64,000 bases of DNA, taken from Dryas octopetala (taxonomy: Eukaryota; Streptophyta; Magnoliopsida; Rosales; Rosaceae). The notes beneath the pieces are model-generated. The model searched no databases, was not told where the DNA came from, and worked only from the letters and a program-made list of their open reading frames with translations. Each line of letters opens with the position of its first letter. Positions within the stretch are counted from its first letter, which is position 1. Position numbers and translations under genes: made by a program. Shown here piece by piece: positions 24,851 through 37,227 of this stretch. The DNA lies in NCBI GenBank assembly GCA_963921425.1, contig OY992832.1:5394001-5458000 (forward strand), in the 5' to 3' direction.

Positions 24851-27800
24851 ATGCTTCTCTTCCTCCCTCTCCTCCTCTCCCTCCTCCTCTCCCCACTCCC
24901 CAGCACCCTCTCTCTGAACCAAGAGGGCCTCTACCTCCAGCACGTGAAGCACTCCCTTGACGACCCTGACTCCGCTCTCTCCACCTGGAACGACCAAGAC
25001 GACACGCCGTGCTCCTGGTTCGGCATCACCTGCCACGACACTCCCTCCCCTGTCGTCCGCTCCATCGACCTCTCCAACGCCAACCTCTTCGGCCCTTTCC
25101 CCTCCCTCCTCTGCCGCCTCCCCAACCTCACCTTCCTCTCCCTCTACAACAACTCCATCAACTCCACCCTCCCTCTCGACCTCGCCACGTGTACTCACCT
25201 CACCCACCTCGACCTCTCCCAGAACCTCCTCACCGGTACACTCCCCAGCACCCTACCCGACCTCCCCAACCTCAAGTACCTCGACCTCACCGGCAACAAT
25301 TTCTCCGGACAAATTCCTGATACTTTCGCCCGCTTCCAGAATCTCGAGGTCCTTTCTCTCGTCTACAATCTCATTGAGGGCACCATACCCCCCTTCCTCG
25401 GCAACATCACCACGCTCAAAACGCTCAACCTCTCCTACAACCCCTTTTTTCCGGGTCGGATCCCTCCGGAGCTCGGTAACTTGACCAACCTCCAGGTCCT
25501 CTGGCTCACCGAGACCAACCTAATCGGCCAAATTCCCGACTCGCTGGGTCGACTCAAGAAGCTCACCGATTTGGACCTCGCCATCAACGATTTACACGGT
25601 CCCATCCCGTCGTCGCTCAGTGAGTTGGAGAGCGTCGTTCAGATTGAGCTATACAACAACTCGCTGACCGGAGAGCTTCCTCTGGGAATGTCGAACTTGA
25701 CGAAGCTGAGACTGCTCGACGCGTCCATGAACCAGTTGACGGGACCGATTCCGGACGACTTGTGCCGGTTGCCGCTCGAAAGCCTCAACCTTTACGAGAA
25801 CAATTTCGAGGGGTGGTTACCGGAGACCATTGCGAACTCGCCCAACTTGTACGAGCTCAGACTCTTCGGGAACAAACTCACCGGCGAGCTACCGCAGAGT
25901 CTCGGCAAGAACTCGCCACTCAAATGGCTGGACCTTTCGGGCAACCAGTTTTCGGGTAATATCCCGGCGAGCCTTTGCAATAAGGGAGAGCTCGAAGAGG
26001 TTCTGTTGATTCGAAATGCTTTTTCCGGCGAGATTCCGGCGAGTTTGGGTGAGTGTCAGAGCTTGACCCGGGTCCGGTTGGGTCACAACCGGTTAACCGG
26101 GGAAGTTCCTGTGGGTTTTTGGGGACTGCCGCGCGTGTATTTGCTTGAGCTTGTCGATAATGACCTCTCTGGGTCGATAGCCAAGACCATTGCCGGAGCG
26201 TCGAACCTCTCGCTTTTAATCATAGGGAAGAACAAGTTCACAGGTTCGATACCGGAGGAGATTGGGTGGGTTGAGAATCTGATGGAGTTTTCTGGAGGTG
26301 AGAATAGGCTCAGTGGGCCTTTGCCAGAGAGCATTGCGAATCTTGGACTGCTTGGCACTCTGGACCTTCACAACAACGACCTCTCTGGTGAGCTTCCAAG
26401 TAGGATCCAATCTTGGGCAAAGCTCAACGAGCTCAATTTGGCGAATAACCAACTTTCTGGGAAAATCCCAGATGGAATTGGGAACTTGTCCGTGCTTAAT
26501 TACCTTGATCTTTCTGGGAATCGATTTTCCGGGAAAATCCCACTTGGGTTGCAGAATTTGAAGCTCAATGTGTTCAATTTGTCAAACAATCGGCTTGCGG
26601 GTGAGCTTCCACCTCTGTTTGCTAAGGAAATTTATAGAAATAGCTTTCTGGGAAATCCTGGTCTTTGTGGAGATTTGGATGGGTTATGTGAAAGCAGAGC
26701 TGAGGCTAAAAGCCAGGGCTATATATGGCTGCTGAGGTCCATTTTCATTCTAGCAGGTTTAGTTTTTGTGGTGGGCGTGGTTTGGTTTTACTTGAAGTAC
26801 AAGAACTTTAAGAAGGCCAATAGAGCTATAGACAAATCGAAATGGACGTTGATGTCGTTTCACAAACTGGGTTTCAGCGAGTATGAGATACTGGATTGCC
26901 TTGATGAAGATAGTGTGATTGGAAGTGGGTCATCTGGGAAAGTTTACAAGGTTGTGCTAAGTAATGGAGAGGTTGTTGCGGTGAAGAAGCTATGGAGAGG
27001 GAAAGTGAAGGAGTGCGAGAATGGGGATGTGGAGAAAGGTTGGGTCCAAGACGATGGCTTTGAGGCAGAGGTTGACACGTTGGGGAGGATTAGGCACAAG
27101 AACATTGTGAAGCTTTGGTGTTGCTGCACTGCTAGGGACTGCAAGCTCTTGGTTTATGAGTACATGCCAAATGGTAGTCTTGGTGATTTGCTACATAGTA
27201 GCAAAGGAGGGTTGCTGGATTGGCCTACGAGGTTTAAGATAGCTCTAGATGCTGCTGAGGGGCTTTCTTATCTGCACCATGATTGTGTTCCTGCTATTGT
27301 TCACAGGGATGTGAAATCAAACAATATATTGTTGGATGGTGATTTTGGAGCCCGAGTGGCGGATTTTGGAGTAGCCAAGGTGGTTGATGCATCCGGGAAA
27401 GGACCTAAATCCATGTCGGTCATTGCAGGTTCTTGTGGTTACATTGCTCCAGGTTAGTGCGTAAATTTCTTATTCACCTATGTGATTTTTACTCAAATTG
27501 CGTATTTAATTCTATTAAATTTATGCTGTACATACATGTTCTTGTAGAAAGTTTAAATTTTGAGGTTGAAATTTATTGCATTGTGCTCCACACAATGATC
27601 AGTATGATCTTTCATCTAAAGACTTTGATAAAAAAAAAATAAAAAAAAAATCTTTCATATACAGACTAGAGAAATGTGGGGTGCACAATCTTTGTTCAAA
27701 ACTCTTGCAAATATCTCCTATCACTTTCAAACAGTCAAACTTTACATAAGTTATTAAAATATTATCCTGCCATTCTAATCCTGTAAATGTAATCGTGTTG

Positions 27801-28195
27801 CAGAATATGCATACACTCTTAGAGTGAATGAGAAGAGTGATATATACAGCTTTGGTGTGGTTATTCTGGAATTGGTTACTGGGAGACTCCCAGTTGACCC
27901 AGAGTTCGGAGAAAAGGACTTGGTGAAGTGGGTCTGCACCACTTTGGATCAGAAGGGAGTGGACCATGTGCTTGACTCCAAACTTGATTCTTGTTACAAG
28001 GAAGAAGTATGCAAGGTCCTCAACATTGGCCTCCTCTGCACCAGCCCTCTCCCAATCAACCGTCCATCTATGAGAAGGGTGGTGAAATTGTTGCAAGAAG
28101 TGGTAACAGAGAAACATCCCCAGACAACTAAAAAAGAAGGAAAATTGTCACCCTATTACTATGAAGATGCCTCAGATCATGGAAGTGTAGCTTGA
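24851..28195 (+). CDS. HSL1: LRR receptor-like kinase, HSL1/HAESA clade (subfamily XI)
   Basis: HAESA and HSL receptors sit in the plasma membrane and bind small secreted peptides (IDA/IDL or CLE class) with SERK co-receptors; they act in abscission and stomatal or leaf development. Two exons, 24851-27452 and 27804-28195, encode 997 residues. In order: a Leu-rich signal peptide (about 1-23), an N-terminal LRR cap ending PCSWFGITC, about 20 plant LRRs (LDLTGNNFSGQIP type), a membrane helix near WLLRSIFILAGLVFVVGVVW, and a Ser/Thr kinase. Kinase motifs are complete: IGSGSSGKVYK, VAVKKL, HRDVKSNNILLD, DFGVAK and GYIAPEYAYTL, the last made across the intron. The C-terminus YYEDASDHGSVA matches HSL1-type tails. 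I start at 24851, since the upstream in-frame ATGs would bury the signal peptide. HSL1 over HAESA is judged from overall resemblance. Confidence 0.95.
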
Positions 28196-30869
28196 CAAGT
28201 TCACATGGCTTGTTGCAATGCAAAAAATGGATATGGGGGAAGTTTATATGTAAGCTTTGATTTACAAGTTTTTGAGCTTTATAAAAGCTAACTTCCCAAA
28301 TATCATTCTCACCCCCTCTTGGTTTTTGGTTTCAGTACTCATTCAGAGTAGGGGTTTGGGAAAACAAAGTTGGGAGGGAAATTTATTTCGGAGAAGAAAA
28401 GAGTTGTGAGGAAAAGGGGTTAATATTCGATACTGTAAAATGATTAACCACCAAAGTTTTCTTCAACTAAGTTTAAGTAAGTAGCTAGCTCCCTGCATTA
28501 ACAGGCCTCGATGAAAGTGATGTATGCACTGTTTAGTGAGTGTGCTTTTTCTCTGAAATCACTCAGGTGATGATATATGAAATGGGAATTCTGGCATTTA
28601 TGAGCCAACCCCTATACCCAATTCTACTTTTATGACTTGTGACAATGTTCTGCAATTATGTCTGTGCTGTGTGAACCTGTTTATTAATAGACCCATATGA
28701 GCAGTTGACAGCTATAATATGTGTATTAATATGGTAGGTGTGTAGGGTCAGGTCCCACCCTAACTAAATGAAAGTGCCCCTCTTGTTTGTGCTCTCTCTC
28801 TCTCTCTCTCTACTTGTGGAGGGCCTGGATATATTGGAAAATGACTAGGACATAAGAGAGGTGATTTAGAGAGGTCCTACTCCAAGCTATTGAAAGCTGT
28901 GATTTTGGATGGTTGGTTGGTGCAGGCAACTTAGTTAAGCTTCAAAAATGGCTTAATCAGAACAGGTCTGGGGTACAAGGAATAGTATGCAGAGGAAGCC
29001 AAAAGAGGGTGGAGAAATTCACAAATCACAAGAGTCTTGCTTCTGCTACAGTATGCTATAAAATGTACTTGCCCAGTCTAGTGTACTACTACTGAAATGG
29101 CCCACCACCACGAATATAAGGCATTGCAGGGCTCATATACATGAAGTAGCTTCAAGCTTTTACAGTACAACACTACACCATTGGCCCACTGACAGGCGTA
29201 GTAAATTGTCTCTCATATCAGTTGTTGTTGTTCATCTTGTGAATCCAAATCTGTGTTCCACTTTCAACCACACATTGATGCCAAGGCAGCGGATGTAGGT
29301 CGGTGCAGTTATTGGAGAGCATAACTGATCAAGATTCAAGATTCAAGATCCAAGATCCCTCCCTACTACATCTGGCTATAAAACGATAAATATCCCTCCC
29401 TAACTTTATTTATTGGTCACAGTTTGTTAGTGCAGACCTTTCCGTTCTATTAATTACTGTTTGATTTTTTATCACTATTTCTTACCATACTCTTGTACTA
29501 ACATCCCATTCAAAATATTTCCATGTTACATTAGAGTTAATTAGAGGCATTAAACCTATGCAATGTATGTACAATGATAGAAATTACTATAATATGATGA
29601 AAGTTTCAATAGGAAGATAAAATGTGGATGTGAGAGACAAAATGGTTATGCAGAAAGTGAGATTTAATTACCATTAATCTTAGTTTTTAAATTTGTTTAA
29701 GATGTTCAATGTTCAACATCTAGTTCAATGTTACAATTTATCTCATTTCTAGCTACATAAACCCCATCATCCCAAATCTTCTCAATAAAACCCCATCGTT
29801 CTAAGCATTGTTACACATGATCATTTACAAAGACATTTAGTATCCTTCTCAAAATTTTTTTTTTTTTTTTTTCACCTTTGATATTTATGGACGAAACAAA
29901 AAAGAAAATTTTTTAAAATTTTTTTTAAATAGAATACCAAACGCCTTCCTTCACATATATTTATCCTTTTTTTTTTCTAGTGTAAAAAAGATGTAACTAT
30001 TGATTAGGTTATATCCTAACCATACAGCTTCCATGATTATACGCTAAAAGTGTAACAAAAAACACATAGAAACCTAATACAAAACTGCATTATATCTACA
30101 ATCTAAGTAGATACGATCTTTTCCATTACCATCCTTAATTCTGTACTCATATTAACATGGGCCTGCCATGGCCCAAAAAATATATCAGATACATTGGATT
30201 GGTTGGACCATATCAAAATGAGACTTGATGTGGGCATTTGTCTAGCCTTGTCCAGTACTTCTTAGGTCCATATGGGCCAGGTCGCGAACGGAAAGTCTTA
30301 GCTATTCACACCCAGAATGAAAATTTAATAGGAAGTTGCTATTCAGACCCAGAAATTTAATCATTACACTCACTTCCAAAAAACATTTCAAACTTGTTTG
30401 AGTAATTGTTTGTTTGGAGTTTGTTTCTATTTTTTTCTTGCATGTGGTCAGTTATATTTCTACTGTCATAACAAGATGTCTAGTTATTTAGTCTTGGGAA
30501 GACAGGTATCCACTTTAGGTTCTCCCATTTCAAGAATGAGTTTGCAAACTGTTTCATAAACACAAAATAAATGGCCATAAAAAGAAAGAAGAAAAAGCTT
30601 CTTGACAAGACTATGATTTTTCCTTCAAAAGCATTATTCTCTTCCTGCAGTTGAATATTGAAAATTTAAAATGGTGTGTTATAGATCAAAATTTCACATT
30701 GTTACCCCATAAAGATTAATTGTAATCAGGAATTAATTAAGATGCTCTCATGCTCTAAGCAATCTTGAGCAAGTTCTGTAGAGAATTCCACTTTCAAAAG
30801 CCTTCTTCTTTGATAGAGTTGTACTTCAGTTGTCATATCCTAAAACTCAATTAATGGAAGTATTAAATT
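28196..30869. other. 3' flank of HSL1 and AT-rich intergenic region
   Basis: A short (CT)n run lies near 28793-28811. The rest has short unrelated ORFs and A/T runs. I see no gene. Confidence 0.4.
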
Positions 30870-30874
30870 GATTA

Positions 30875-31462
30875 TGTTAGATGATTTTCAAAATCATTAA
30901 AAGTTGCACCTCTTCATAATAGACACAATTCTACAAGCTAGAATTAAATTTTTTTTTAATTGATAAAAATTCATTTAAAAGTCATGTCTCAAATGAAAAG
31001 GCATGTATGAAGAGGTATGGTGACTTCTGGAAAAGTCACATACATCTGCAATATCTCTATATAAGGAGATGGCATATGGTCAGAAAAAAAACAACAAAAA
31101 ATTCTTTCTATTATCTTCCATCTTTCATATATATAAAAGCTTTCACATTTCAATTTTCTAGAGCATTGAAGTGTGTATCTCTTGAGTGTTCTTGTTCAAG
31201 TTCTTGAAGTTGTTTGGGGTAGATCTTCGTTGGTGCAAGACGCAGGCTACTATATCAGTTTTTGAGACTTCATTGTATCCACAAGGCTTAATTGCAATCC
31301 CCTTGCACACTCTGTTGTGGGAGCAATTAAAGTCTGAAAGAAAGCGTATTTACATACGTGCCTTGAAGCCGAGTTCGAGATCGTTCGTGACGGTTGTTGT
31401 GTTTCTGTATATTTGAGTTACTGGAGTTTTTGAAGAGCCATTCACCACCATTTGTTCTAACA
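30875..31462 (+). repeat. 5' LTR of the copia element
   Basis: A TG...CA bounded LTR with a TATA-like box (ATATATATAAAAG) around 31127-31139, so transcription would start inside it, near 31165. It contains two small ORFs (66 and 76 codons) repeated exactly in the 3' LTR; they are unlikely to be genes. Confidence 0.95.
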
Positions 31463-31487
31463 ATTTTCAGACTTTAATTACTTTGAA

Positions 31488-34400
31488 ATGGCATCTTCAC
31501 TAAAAGATTTTTCTGCAAACTTTGTCAAACTTGATCGATTCGAGGGCACCAATTTTCGTCGTTGGCAAAAGAAGATTCATTTTCTCTTGACAAGTCTTCA
31601 TGTGGTTTATGTGCTTACTACACCAAGACCTGCGGAACCAGAAGAAGATGTGAATGAGGAACTGGATACACAAAGGAGGAGGATCAAATGGGACAACGAT
31701 GATTATATATGCAAGGGGCATATTTGCAACGCTATGTCTGATGCTTTGTTCGATATTTACCAAGAATATGAAAGTGCAAAAGCAATTTGGGATGCGCTGG
31801 AGGCCAAGTATACATCTGAAGATGCTACAAGTAAGAAATTTCTAGTATCCAAATTTTTCAATTATAAGATGATTGATACTAGGCCCATTATCGAACAATT
31901 CCATGAATTAACACACATGCTAACCCAATTTTCTCATCATACAATGAATATGGATGAGACCGTGGTTGTGTCTGCTATTATAGACAAGCTTCCTCCTTCC
32001 TGGAAGGAAATTAAGAAAGACCTCAAGCATAAAACTGAGGATATTACGCTTGAGCAACTTGGACAGCACCTTCGCATTGAAGAAGAATGTAAAACTCGCG
32101 ATAAGGTGGATGAGGATGGTACATCCTCTAAGGTCCATATGGTTGAGAAAGATTCTCACCAAGGGAAGAAACGAAAAAGTAACAACCACAACAAGGTGAC
32201 CTCCAAGTCAAACAAGAAAAAGAAAGGATCATGCTTTCACTGTGGCAAACCAGGACATTATAAAAATGAATGTCGTCTACTCAAGAATAAACAAACAGGA
32301 GACAACAAGTTTGTGGCTATGATATCCGAAGTTAATTCTATTAATGATGACAAATCATGGTGGATAGATTCGGGTGCAACCAAACATGTTTGCAAAGATC
32401 GTAGTTTTTTCAAGACATATGAAGAAAGCAAGGAAAATGATGTTCTTTATATGGGTAATACATCAACCGCCACAGTCAAGGGCAAGGGCACTGTTGAATT
32501 GGAGTTCACTTCTGGAAAAATTCTAACCCTTACAAATGTTCACCATGTTCCTGAAATAAGAAAAAATTTAATTTCAGGTGGTCAACTCAATAAGAATGGA
32601 TTCAAACTTGTTTTCGAATCCGACAAATTTATTTTGACCAAGGGTGGGATTTTTGTAGGAAAGGGTTATTATTGTAATGGCATGTTTATGATGAATATTA
32701 ATAAAAGTGTTACTTCTGCTTATATTGTTGAGTCTTTATCTCTTTGGCATAATAGATTGGGTCATGTGAACTTACGAAAGATAAATGATATGGTTCATCT
32801 TAATTTAATTCCTAAACACATAAATGATATGAATGATTCTTGCACTACTTGTTCACACACAAAAATTGTAAGAAAACCTTTTCCCAAGATTGAAAAATCT
32901 TCAACTATCTTACAATTAATACATAGCGATGTATGCGATTTACATGGCACACCCACTATGGGTGGTAAGAAATATTTTGCTACTTTTATTGATGATTTTT
33001 CTAGATTCTGTTATGTTTATCTTATGACTTCAAAAGATGAAGTATTAAATAAGTTCAAAATCTTCAAAACTGAAGTAGAGAACTTATGTGAAACCAAAAT
33101 TAAGTATATCAGAACAGATAGAGGAGGGGAATACCAATTCCCATCTTTTTGTGAAGAAGTAGGTATAGTCCATGAGACTTCCATTGCCTACACACCTCAA
33201 CAAAATGGGGTGGCCGAAAGAAAAAATCGGACCCTAATGGAAATGGTAAACGCCATGCTCTTAAATGCAAGTTTAAGTAAAGGCTATTGGGGGGAAGCTT
33301 TATTAACAGCTTGTCACATACAAAATCGGGTACCTAATAAAAGGTCCAAGATTACCCCATATGAATTATGGTTCAAAAGGAAACCAAATTTGGGTTATCT
33401 TAGAATTTGGGGCTGTAGAGCCATTGTAAGGTTACCACAACCAAAGATAACCAAGTTAGGTCCAAGGGCCATTGAGTGCATTTTCTTGGGCTATGCAGAG
33501 CATAGCAAGGGTTATCGATTTTTAGTTATAGAATCAAATAATTCTATAAATGTTAATACCGTTATAGAATCAAGAGATGTCATTTTTTATGAATCTAGAT
33601 TTAAGTCCATTTCTAAAGATTCTCATGAAATGGTACCTTTTGAAAAACAAGTGGACACACCACTTGAAAATCAAACGGATGCACCACTTGAAGAAAGAGT
33701 GGAAGTACCTCTTGGGAAGAGACGAATTGAAAATTCAAACTCTTCTCAAGGAAATACTTTTTCAAGTCAAAATGGTGAACTTAGAAGAAGTAAAAGGAAA
33801 AAGATTGATAAATCTTTTGGACCTGATTTTGTTGTGTATCTTGTTGATGGAACAAGGGATACAATCAGTCGGCAAACTATGGTTACACCAAGTCTAGAGC
33901 CCGACCCTCTTACCTATGAACAGGCAATGAAATCACAAGATGTGGCTTTTTGGAAAGAAGCTATTAATGATGAGATGGATTCTATCATGGGCAACCAAAC
34001 TTGGAAATTGGTTGACTTGCCTCTCGGTTCTAAACCTATTGGGTGCAAATGGATTTTTAAAAAGAAGATGAAGGTCGATGGCACAATCGAAAAATTTAAG
34101 GCAAGGTTAGTAGCTCAGGGATTTACCCAAAAAGAGGGTATTGACTACTTTGACACATATGCACCAGTTGCAAGAACGTCAACTATTAGGATACTCATTG
34201 CCTTGGCATCTATTTATAAATGGGAGATCCATCAAATGGATGTAAAGACCGCATTTTTAAATGGCGATCTAGATGAGGAAATTTACATGCACCAACCAAA
34301 AGGGTTTGTTATGCCTGGTCAAGAGCATAAGGTATGTAAATTAGTCAAATCATTGTATGGCTTGAAACAAGCACCCAAACAGTGGCATAATAAATTTGAT

Positions 34401-35441
34401 CAAGTCATAATTGCCAATGGGTTCAAGGTCCATCAATCGGACAAGTGTGTTTACAGTAGATTTAATAAAAATGTGGGTGTTATTATATGCTTGTACGTAG
34501 ATGACATGCTCATTTTTGGAACTAATCTAGAAACTGTAAATGAAACAAAGACTCTACTCTCTTCAAACTTTGACATGAAAGATTTGGGAGTAGCAGATGT
34601 GATTCTTGGTATAAGAATCAAGAAGTGTGGTAATTCTTTAGTATTAACTCAATCACATTATATTGAGAAAATATTAAAGAAATTTGGTTATTTTGATAGT
34701 AAACCAGTTTCTACACCATTTGACTCAAATGTCAAGTTAATTTCTAATAAAGGAAGAACAATTGATCAACTTGAATACTCTAGGGTGATAGGGTGTTTAA
34801 TGTATGCAATGACATGCACCAGGCCAGACATTGCATTTGCAGTTAGTAAACTTAGCAGGTTTACATGTAATCCAAGCCAAGAACATTGGCATGCCATCTC
34901 AAGGGTTTTTAGATACTTAAAAGGTACCATGGATTATGGCATATGGTATCAAGGTTATCCTTCAGTTCTAGAAGGATATACAGATGCAAATTGGGTTGAT
35001 CATGATGATCATAAGTCCACAAGTGGATGGATTTTCTTACTTGGCGGAGGCGCTATTTCTTGGGGATCCAAGAAACAATCATGTATCTCGGATTCAACAA
35101 TGGCATCTGAGTTTGTGGCCTTAGCTTCATGCAGTAAAGAAGCCGAATGGTTAAGGGATTTGTTAGTAGAAATCCCAATATGGCCAAAGCCTATGCCTCC
35201 AATTTCTATACATTGTGACAGTCAAGCAACTTTGTCACGTGCCTACTGCCAAGTTTATAATGGAAAGTCAAGACATATAGGTCTAAGACATAGTTATGTG
35301 AGGCAACTTATAACAGATGGAGTAATCACCATTGATTTTGTGAAATCATGCCAGAACTTGGCAGATCCATTAACAAAGGGTCTTGCAAGGGACTTGGTGA
35401 TGAAAACATCAAGAGGGATGGGTCTTAAGTCCATTACTTAA
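31488..35441 (+). CDS. Copia Gag-Pol polyprotein, intact, 1317 aa
   Basis: The single ORF has all the parts of a Ty1/copia polyprotein in the copia order (integrase before reverse transcriptase). Residues 1-245 form the gag part (UBN2-like, with [20 protein letters not shown]). A CCHC zinc knuckle, [14 protein letters not shown], lies near 248-261. The aspartic protease motif [12 protein letters not shown] is near 290. The GAG pre-integrase segment [11 protein letters not shown] is near 418. The integrase core follows, with acidic residues in [13 protein letters not shown] and AERKNRT. Reverse transcriptase starts near 846 and has the YVDDM box near 1002. RNase H runs from about 1163 (YTDANW, then DSTMASEF) to the C-terminus. 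No stop or frameshift interrupts it, so the element may be able to move. Gag is not split off by a frameshift, as is usual for plant copia. Confidence 0.97.
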   Translation: MASSLKDFSANFVKLDRFEGTNFRRWQKKIHFLLTSLHVVYVLTTPRPAEPEEDVNEELDTQRRRIKWDNDDYICKGHICNAMSDALFDIYQEYESAKAIWDALEAKYTSEDATSKKFLVSKFFNYKMIDTRPIIEQFHELTHMLTQFSHHTMNMDETVVVSAIIDKLPPSWKEIKKDLKHKTEDITLEQLGQHLRIEEECKTRDKVDEDGTSSKVHMVEKDSHQGKKRKSNNHNKVTSKSNKKKKGSCFHCGKPGHYKNECRLLKNKQTGDNKFVAMISEVNSINDDKSWWIDSGATKHVCKDRSFFKTYEESKENDVLYMGNTSTATVKGKGTVELEFTSGKILTLTNVHHVPEIRKNLISGGQLNKNGFKLVFESDKFILTKGGIFVGKGYYCNGMFMMNINKSVTSAYIVESLSLWHNRLGHVNLRKINDMVHLNLIPKHINDMNDSCTTCSHTKIVRKPFPKIEKSSTILQLIHSDVCDLHGTPTMGGKKYFATFIDDFSRFCYVYLMTSKDEVLNKFKIFKTEVENLCETKIKYIRTDRGGEYQFPSFCEEVGIVHETSIAYTPQQNGVAERKNRTLMEMVNAMLLNASLSKGYWGEALLTACHIQNRVPNKRSKITPYELWFKRKPNLGYLRIWGCRAIVRLPQPKITKLGPRAIECIFLGYAEHSKGYRFLVIESNNSINVNTVIESRDVIFYESRFKSISKDSHEMVPFEKQVDTPLENQTDAPLEERVEVPLGKRRIENSNSSQGNTFSSQNGELRRSKRKKIDKSFGPDFVVYLVDGTRDTISRQTMVTPSLEPDPLTYEQAMKSQDVAFWKEAINDEMDSIMGNQTWKLVDLPLGSKPIGCKWIFKKKMKVDGTIEKFKARLVAQGFTQKEGIDYFDTYAPVARTSTIRILIALASIYKWEIHQMDVKTAFLNGDLDEEIYMHQPKGFVMPGQEHKVCKLVKSLYGLKQAPKQWHNKFDQVIIANGFKVHQSDKCVYSRFNKNVGVIICLYVDDMLIFGTNLETVNETKTLLSSNFDMKDLGVADVILGIRIKKCGNSLVLTQSHYIEKILKKFGYFDSKPVSTPFDSNVKLISNKGRTIDQLEYSRVIGCLMYAMTCTRPDIAFAVSKLSRFTCNPSQEHWHAISRVFRYLKGTMDYGIWYQGYPSVLEGYTDANWVDHDDHKSTSGWIFLLGGGAISWGSKKQSCISDSTMASEFVALASCSKEAEWLRDLLVEIPIWPKPMPPISIHCDSQATLSRAYCQVYNGKSRHIGLRHSYVRQLITDGVITIDFVKSCQNLADPLTKGLARDLVMKTSRGMGLKSIT

Positions 35442-36029
35442 ATCACGAATGAGGGAAACTCAACTCAACGCTTGAAGAAATTTCAAGTTCTTGGGTTCAA
35501 TGAGCAAAGTACTTCGTTTAGTGTGGTTGTTAGCACTATGCATATAAATATATCATCCCAAGGTTTATAGTGCTTAGTTTTCTGTAATGTATAGTTTAGG
35601 TTGAAATTTTTCCTTAACAAGTATGGATAAGTGTGGAATTACAGAGGCACTTCATACTTGCCTATGTGAGTGTAGAAGGTGGTGCCGCTTTCTATGAGAT
35701 TAAAGGACTTATCTCTAAAGCACTCATGAAGTGGATATAGACCCAAGGCCAATCCACGGGTCAGTTTTACAAACATATGGATGGAACCAAGATGTGAAAA
35801 AGAATGTGTGAGATACTTCCGGTTAGATGGAGGGAATAACAAGTTCAAAGCCAAGGCTACTTGTCATTTCTTCTAACTTTGAAGTATTTTCACTAAAACT
35901 AAGATTTTAAGTCCGAAAGACATCTTAGTCTAGGCATTCAATTTCCAAGAACATACTCAAGGAATTTTCAAAAACCGTTTTTTCAAATATATATTATTTT
36001 CATAAATAATTTTGAAAATGGTGGAGGAT
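35442..36029 (+). other. 3' non-coding part of the copia element
   Basis: The stretch between the polyprotein stop and the 3' LTR has no ORF of note. It ends in the polypurine tract (36018-36029 region). Confidence 0.8.
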
Positions 36030-36617
36030 TGTTAGATGATTTTCAAAATCATTAAAAGTTGCACCTCTTCATAATAGACACAATTCTACAAGCTAGAATT
36101 AATTTTTTTTTTAATTGATAAAAATTCATTTAAAAGTCATGTCTCAAATGAAAAGGCATGTATGAAGAGGTATGGTGACTTCTGGAAAAGTCACATACAT
36201 CTGCAATATCTCTATATAAGGAGATGGCATATGGTCAGAAAAAAAACAACAAAAAATTCTTTCTATTATCTTCCATCTTTCATATATATAAAAGCTTTCA
36301 CATTTCAATTTTCTAGAGCATTGAAGTGTGTATCTCTTGAGTGTTCTTGTTCAAGTTCTTGAAGTTGTTTGGGGTAGATCTTCGTTGGTGCAAGACGCAG
36401 GCTACTATATCAGTTTTTGAGACTTCATTGTATCCACAAGGCTTAATTGCAATCCCCTTGCACACTCTGTTGTGGGAGCAATTAAAGTCTGAAAGAAAGC
36501 GTATTTACATACGTGCCTTGAAGCCGAGTTCGAGATCGTTCGTGACGGTTGTTGTGTTTCTGTATATTTGAGTTACTGGAGTTTTTGAAGAGCCATTCAC
36601 CACCATTTGTTCTAACA
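36030..36617 (+). repeat. 3' LTR of the copia element
   Basis: Same length as the 5' LTR and the same in sequence apart from one base in the A/T run. The TSD GATTA follows at 36618-36622. Confidence 0.95.
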
Positions 36618-37068
36618 GATTATACCAATTCCTTTCTCACTTTTGCTGCTGATTTAACTTTAAACTTGTTTATTTGTGCCAAACAAGACAAGAACAAATG
36701 AACAATAATGGATGAGTGGATGACCCAAATGGATTAGTGAAAAGTTTGAGATATTCTATCCTCTCAACTCCTGACAAGGCAAAATGTCTCTGATAGCAGA
36801 AATTAAGGAACCCCATTCCTACCTAAGCATGACAAAGCAAAATTGATTGTAAATTAAATGTCTCTAACCTGTATTTAAAATAAGATTTCTTTTTAAAATA
36901 GAGGAGGAGGCCAACTATGAACCAACATAACTAAACTTACACCAAGAGCTCCAAATTTTCTTACCAATCCACCCCAATTTTCAAAGCAGATGCTCCCTTT
37001 TTCTTACTTTTCTAGCTCTTTCAGACTTTAACTCTTTGTGATTGTGATCTTACTACCTTTCAAAGCCA

Positions 37069-37075
37069 TATATAA
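37069..37075 (+). promoter_or_regulatory. TATA box of the kinase-like gene
   Basis: TATATAA lies 152 bases upstream of the start codon at 37228, in a C/T-rich setting usual for plant core promoters. Confidence 0.45.
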
Positions 37076-37227
37076 CCACATTAGGCCATTTCCACACTCC
37101 ACCTTTATGGACTAGCCAACCTCTTCCTCTCCCGCTTCCCTTCTCTGCCACTCAATTTGATCAAAGCAGCCATTTTTTGTATAACCCTGAAACCATCCAA
37201 AAACACAGCCAACAAAACTCACAAAAG

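Larger units (their letters stand above)
30875..36617 (+). mobile_element. Complete Ty1/copia LTR retrotransposon, apparently intact and young
   Basis: Two LTRs of 588 bp each (30875-31462 and 36030-36617) begin TGTTAG and end CTAACA. The 5-bp target duplication GATTA is perfect at 30870-30874 and 36618-36622. By eye the LTRs differ at one base, inside the A/T run near position 75 of each. One uninterrupted polyprotein ORF lies between them. A purine-rich tract (ATGGTGGAGGAT) directly precedes the 3' LTR and can serve for plus-strand priming. The leader between the 5' LTR and the ORF is only 25 bp, with no standard tRNA-iMet primer-binding site. The element lies between the HSL1 and kinase genes in the same orientation as both. 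Confidence 0.97.

Noticed and set aside
24836..25484. ORFs of 66-175 codons overlapping the 5' part of the receptor kinase
   Set aside because: They are other-frame readings of the C-rich LRR coding sequence; the plus-frame HSL1 product is unambiguous.
31007..31416. 66- and 76-codon ORFs inside the LTR, also at 36162-36571
   Set aside because: They are LTR sequence present twice by definition; no domain and no known role.
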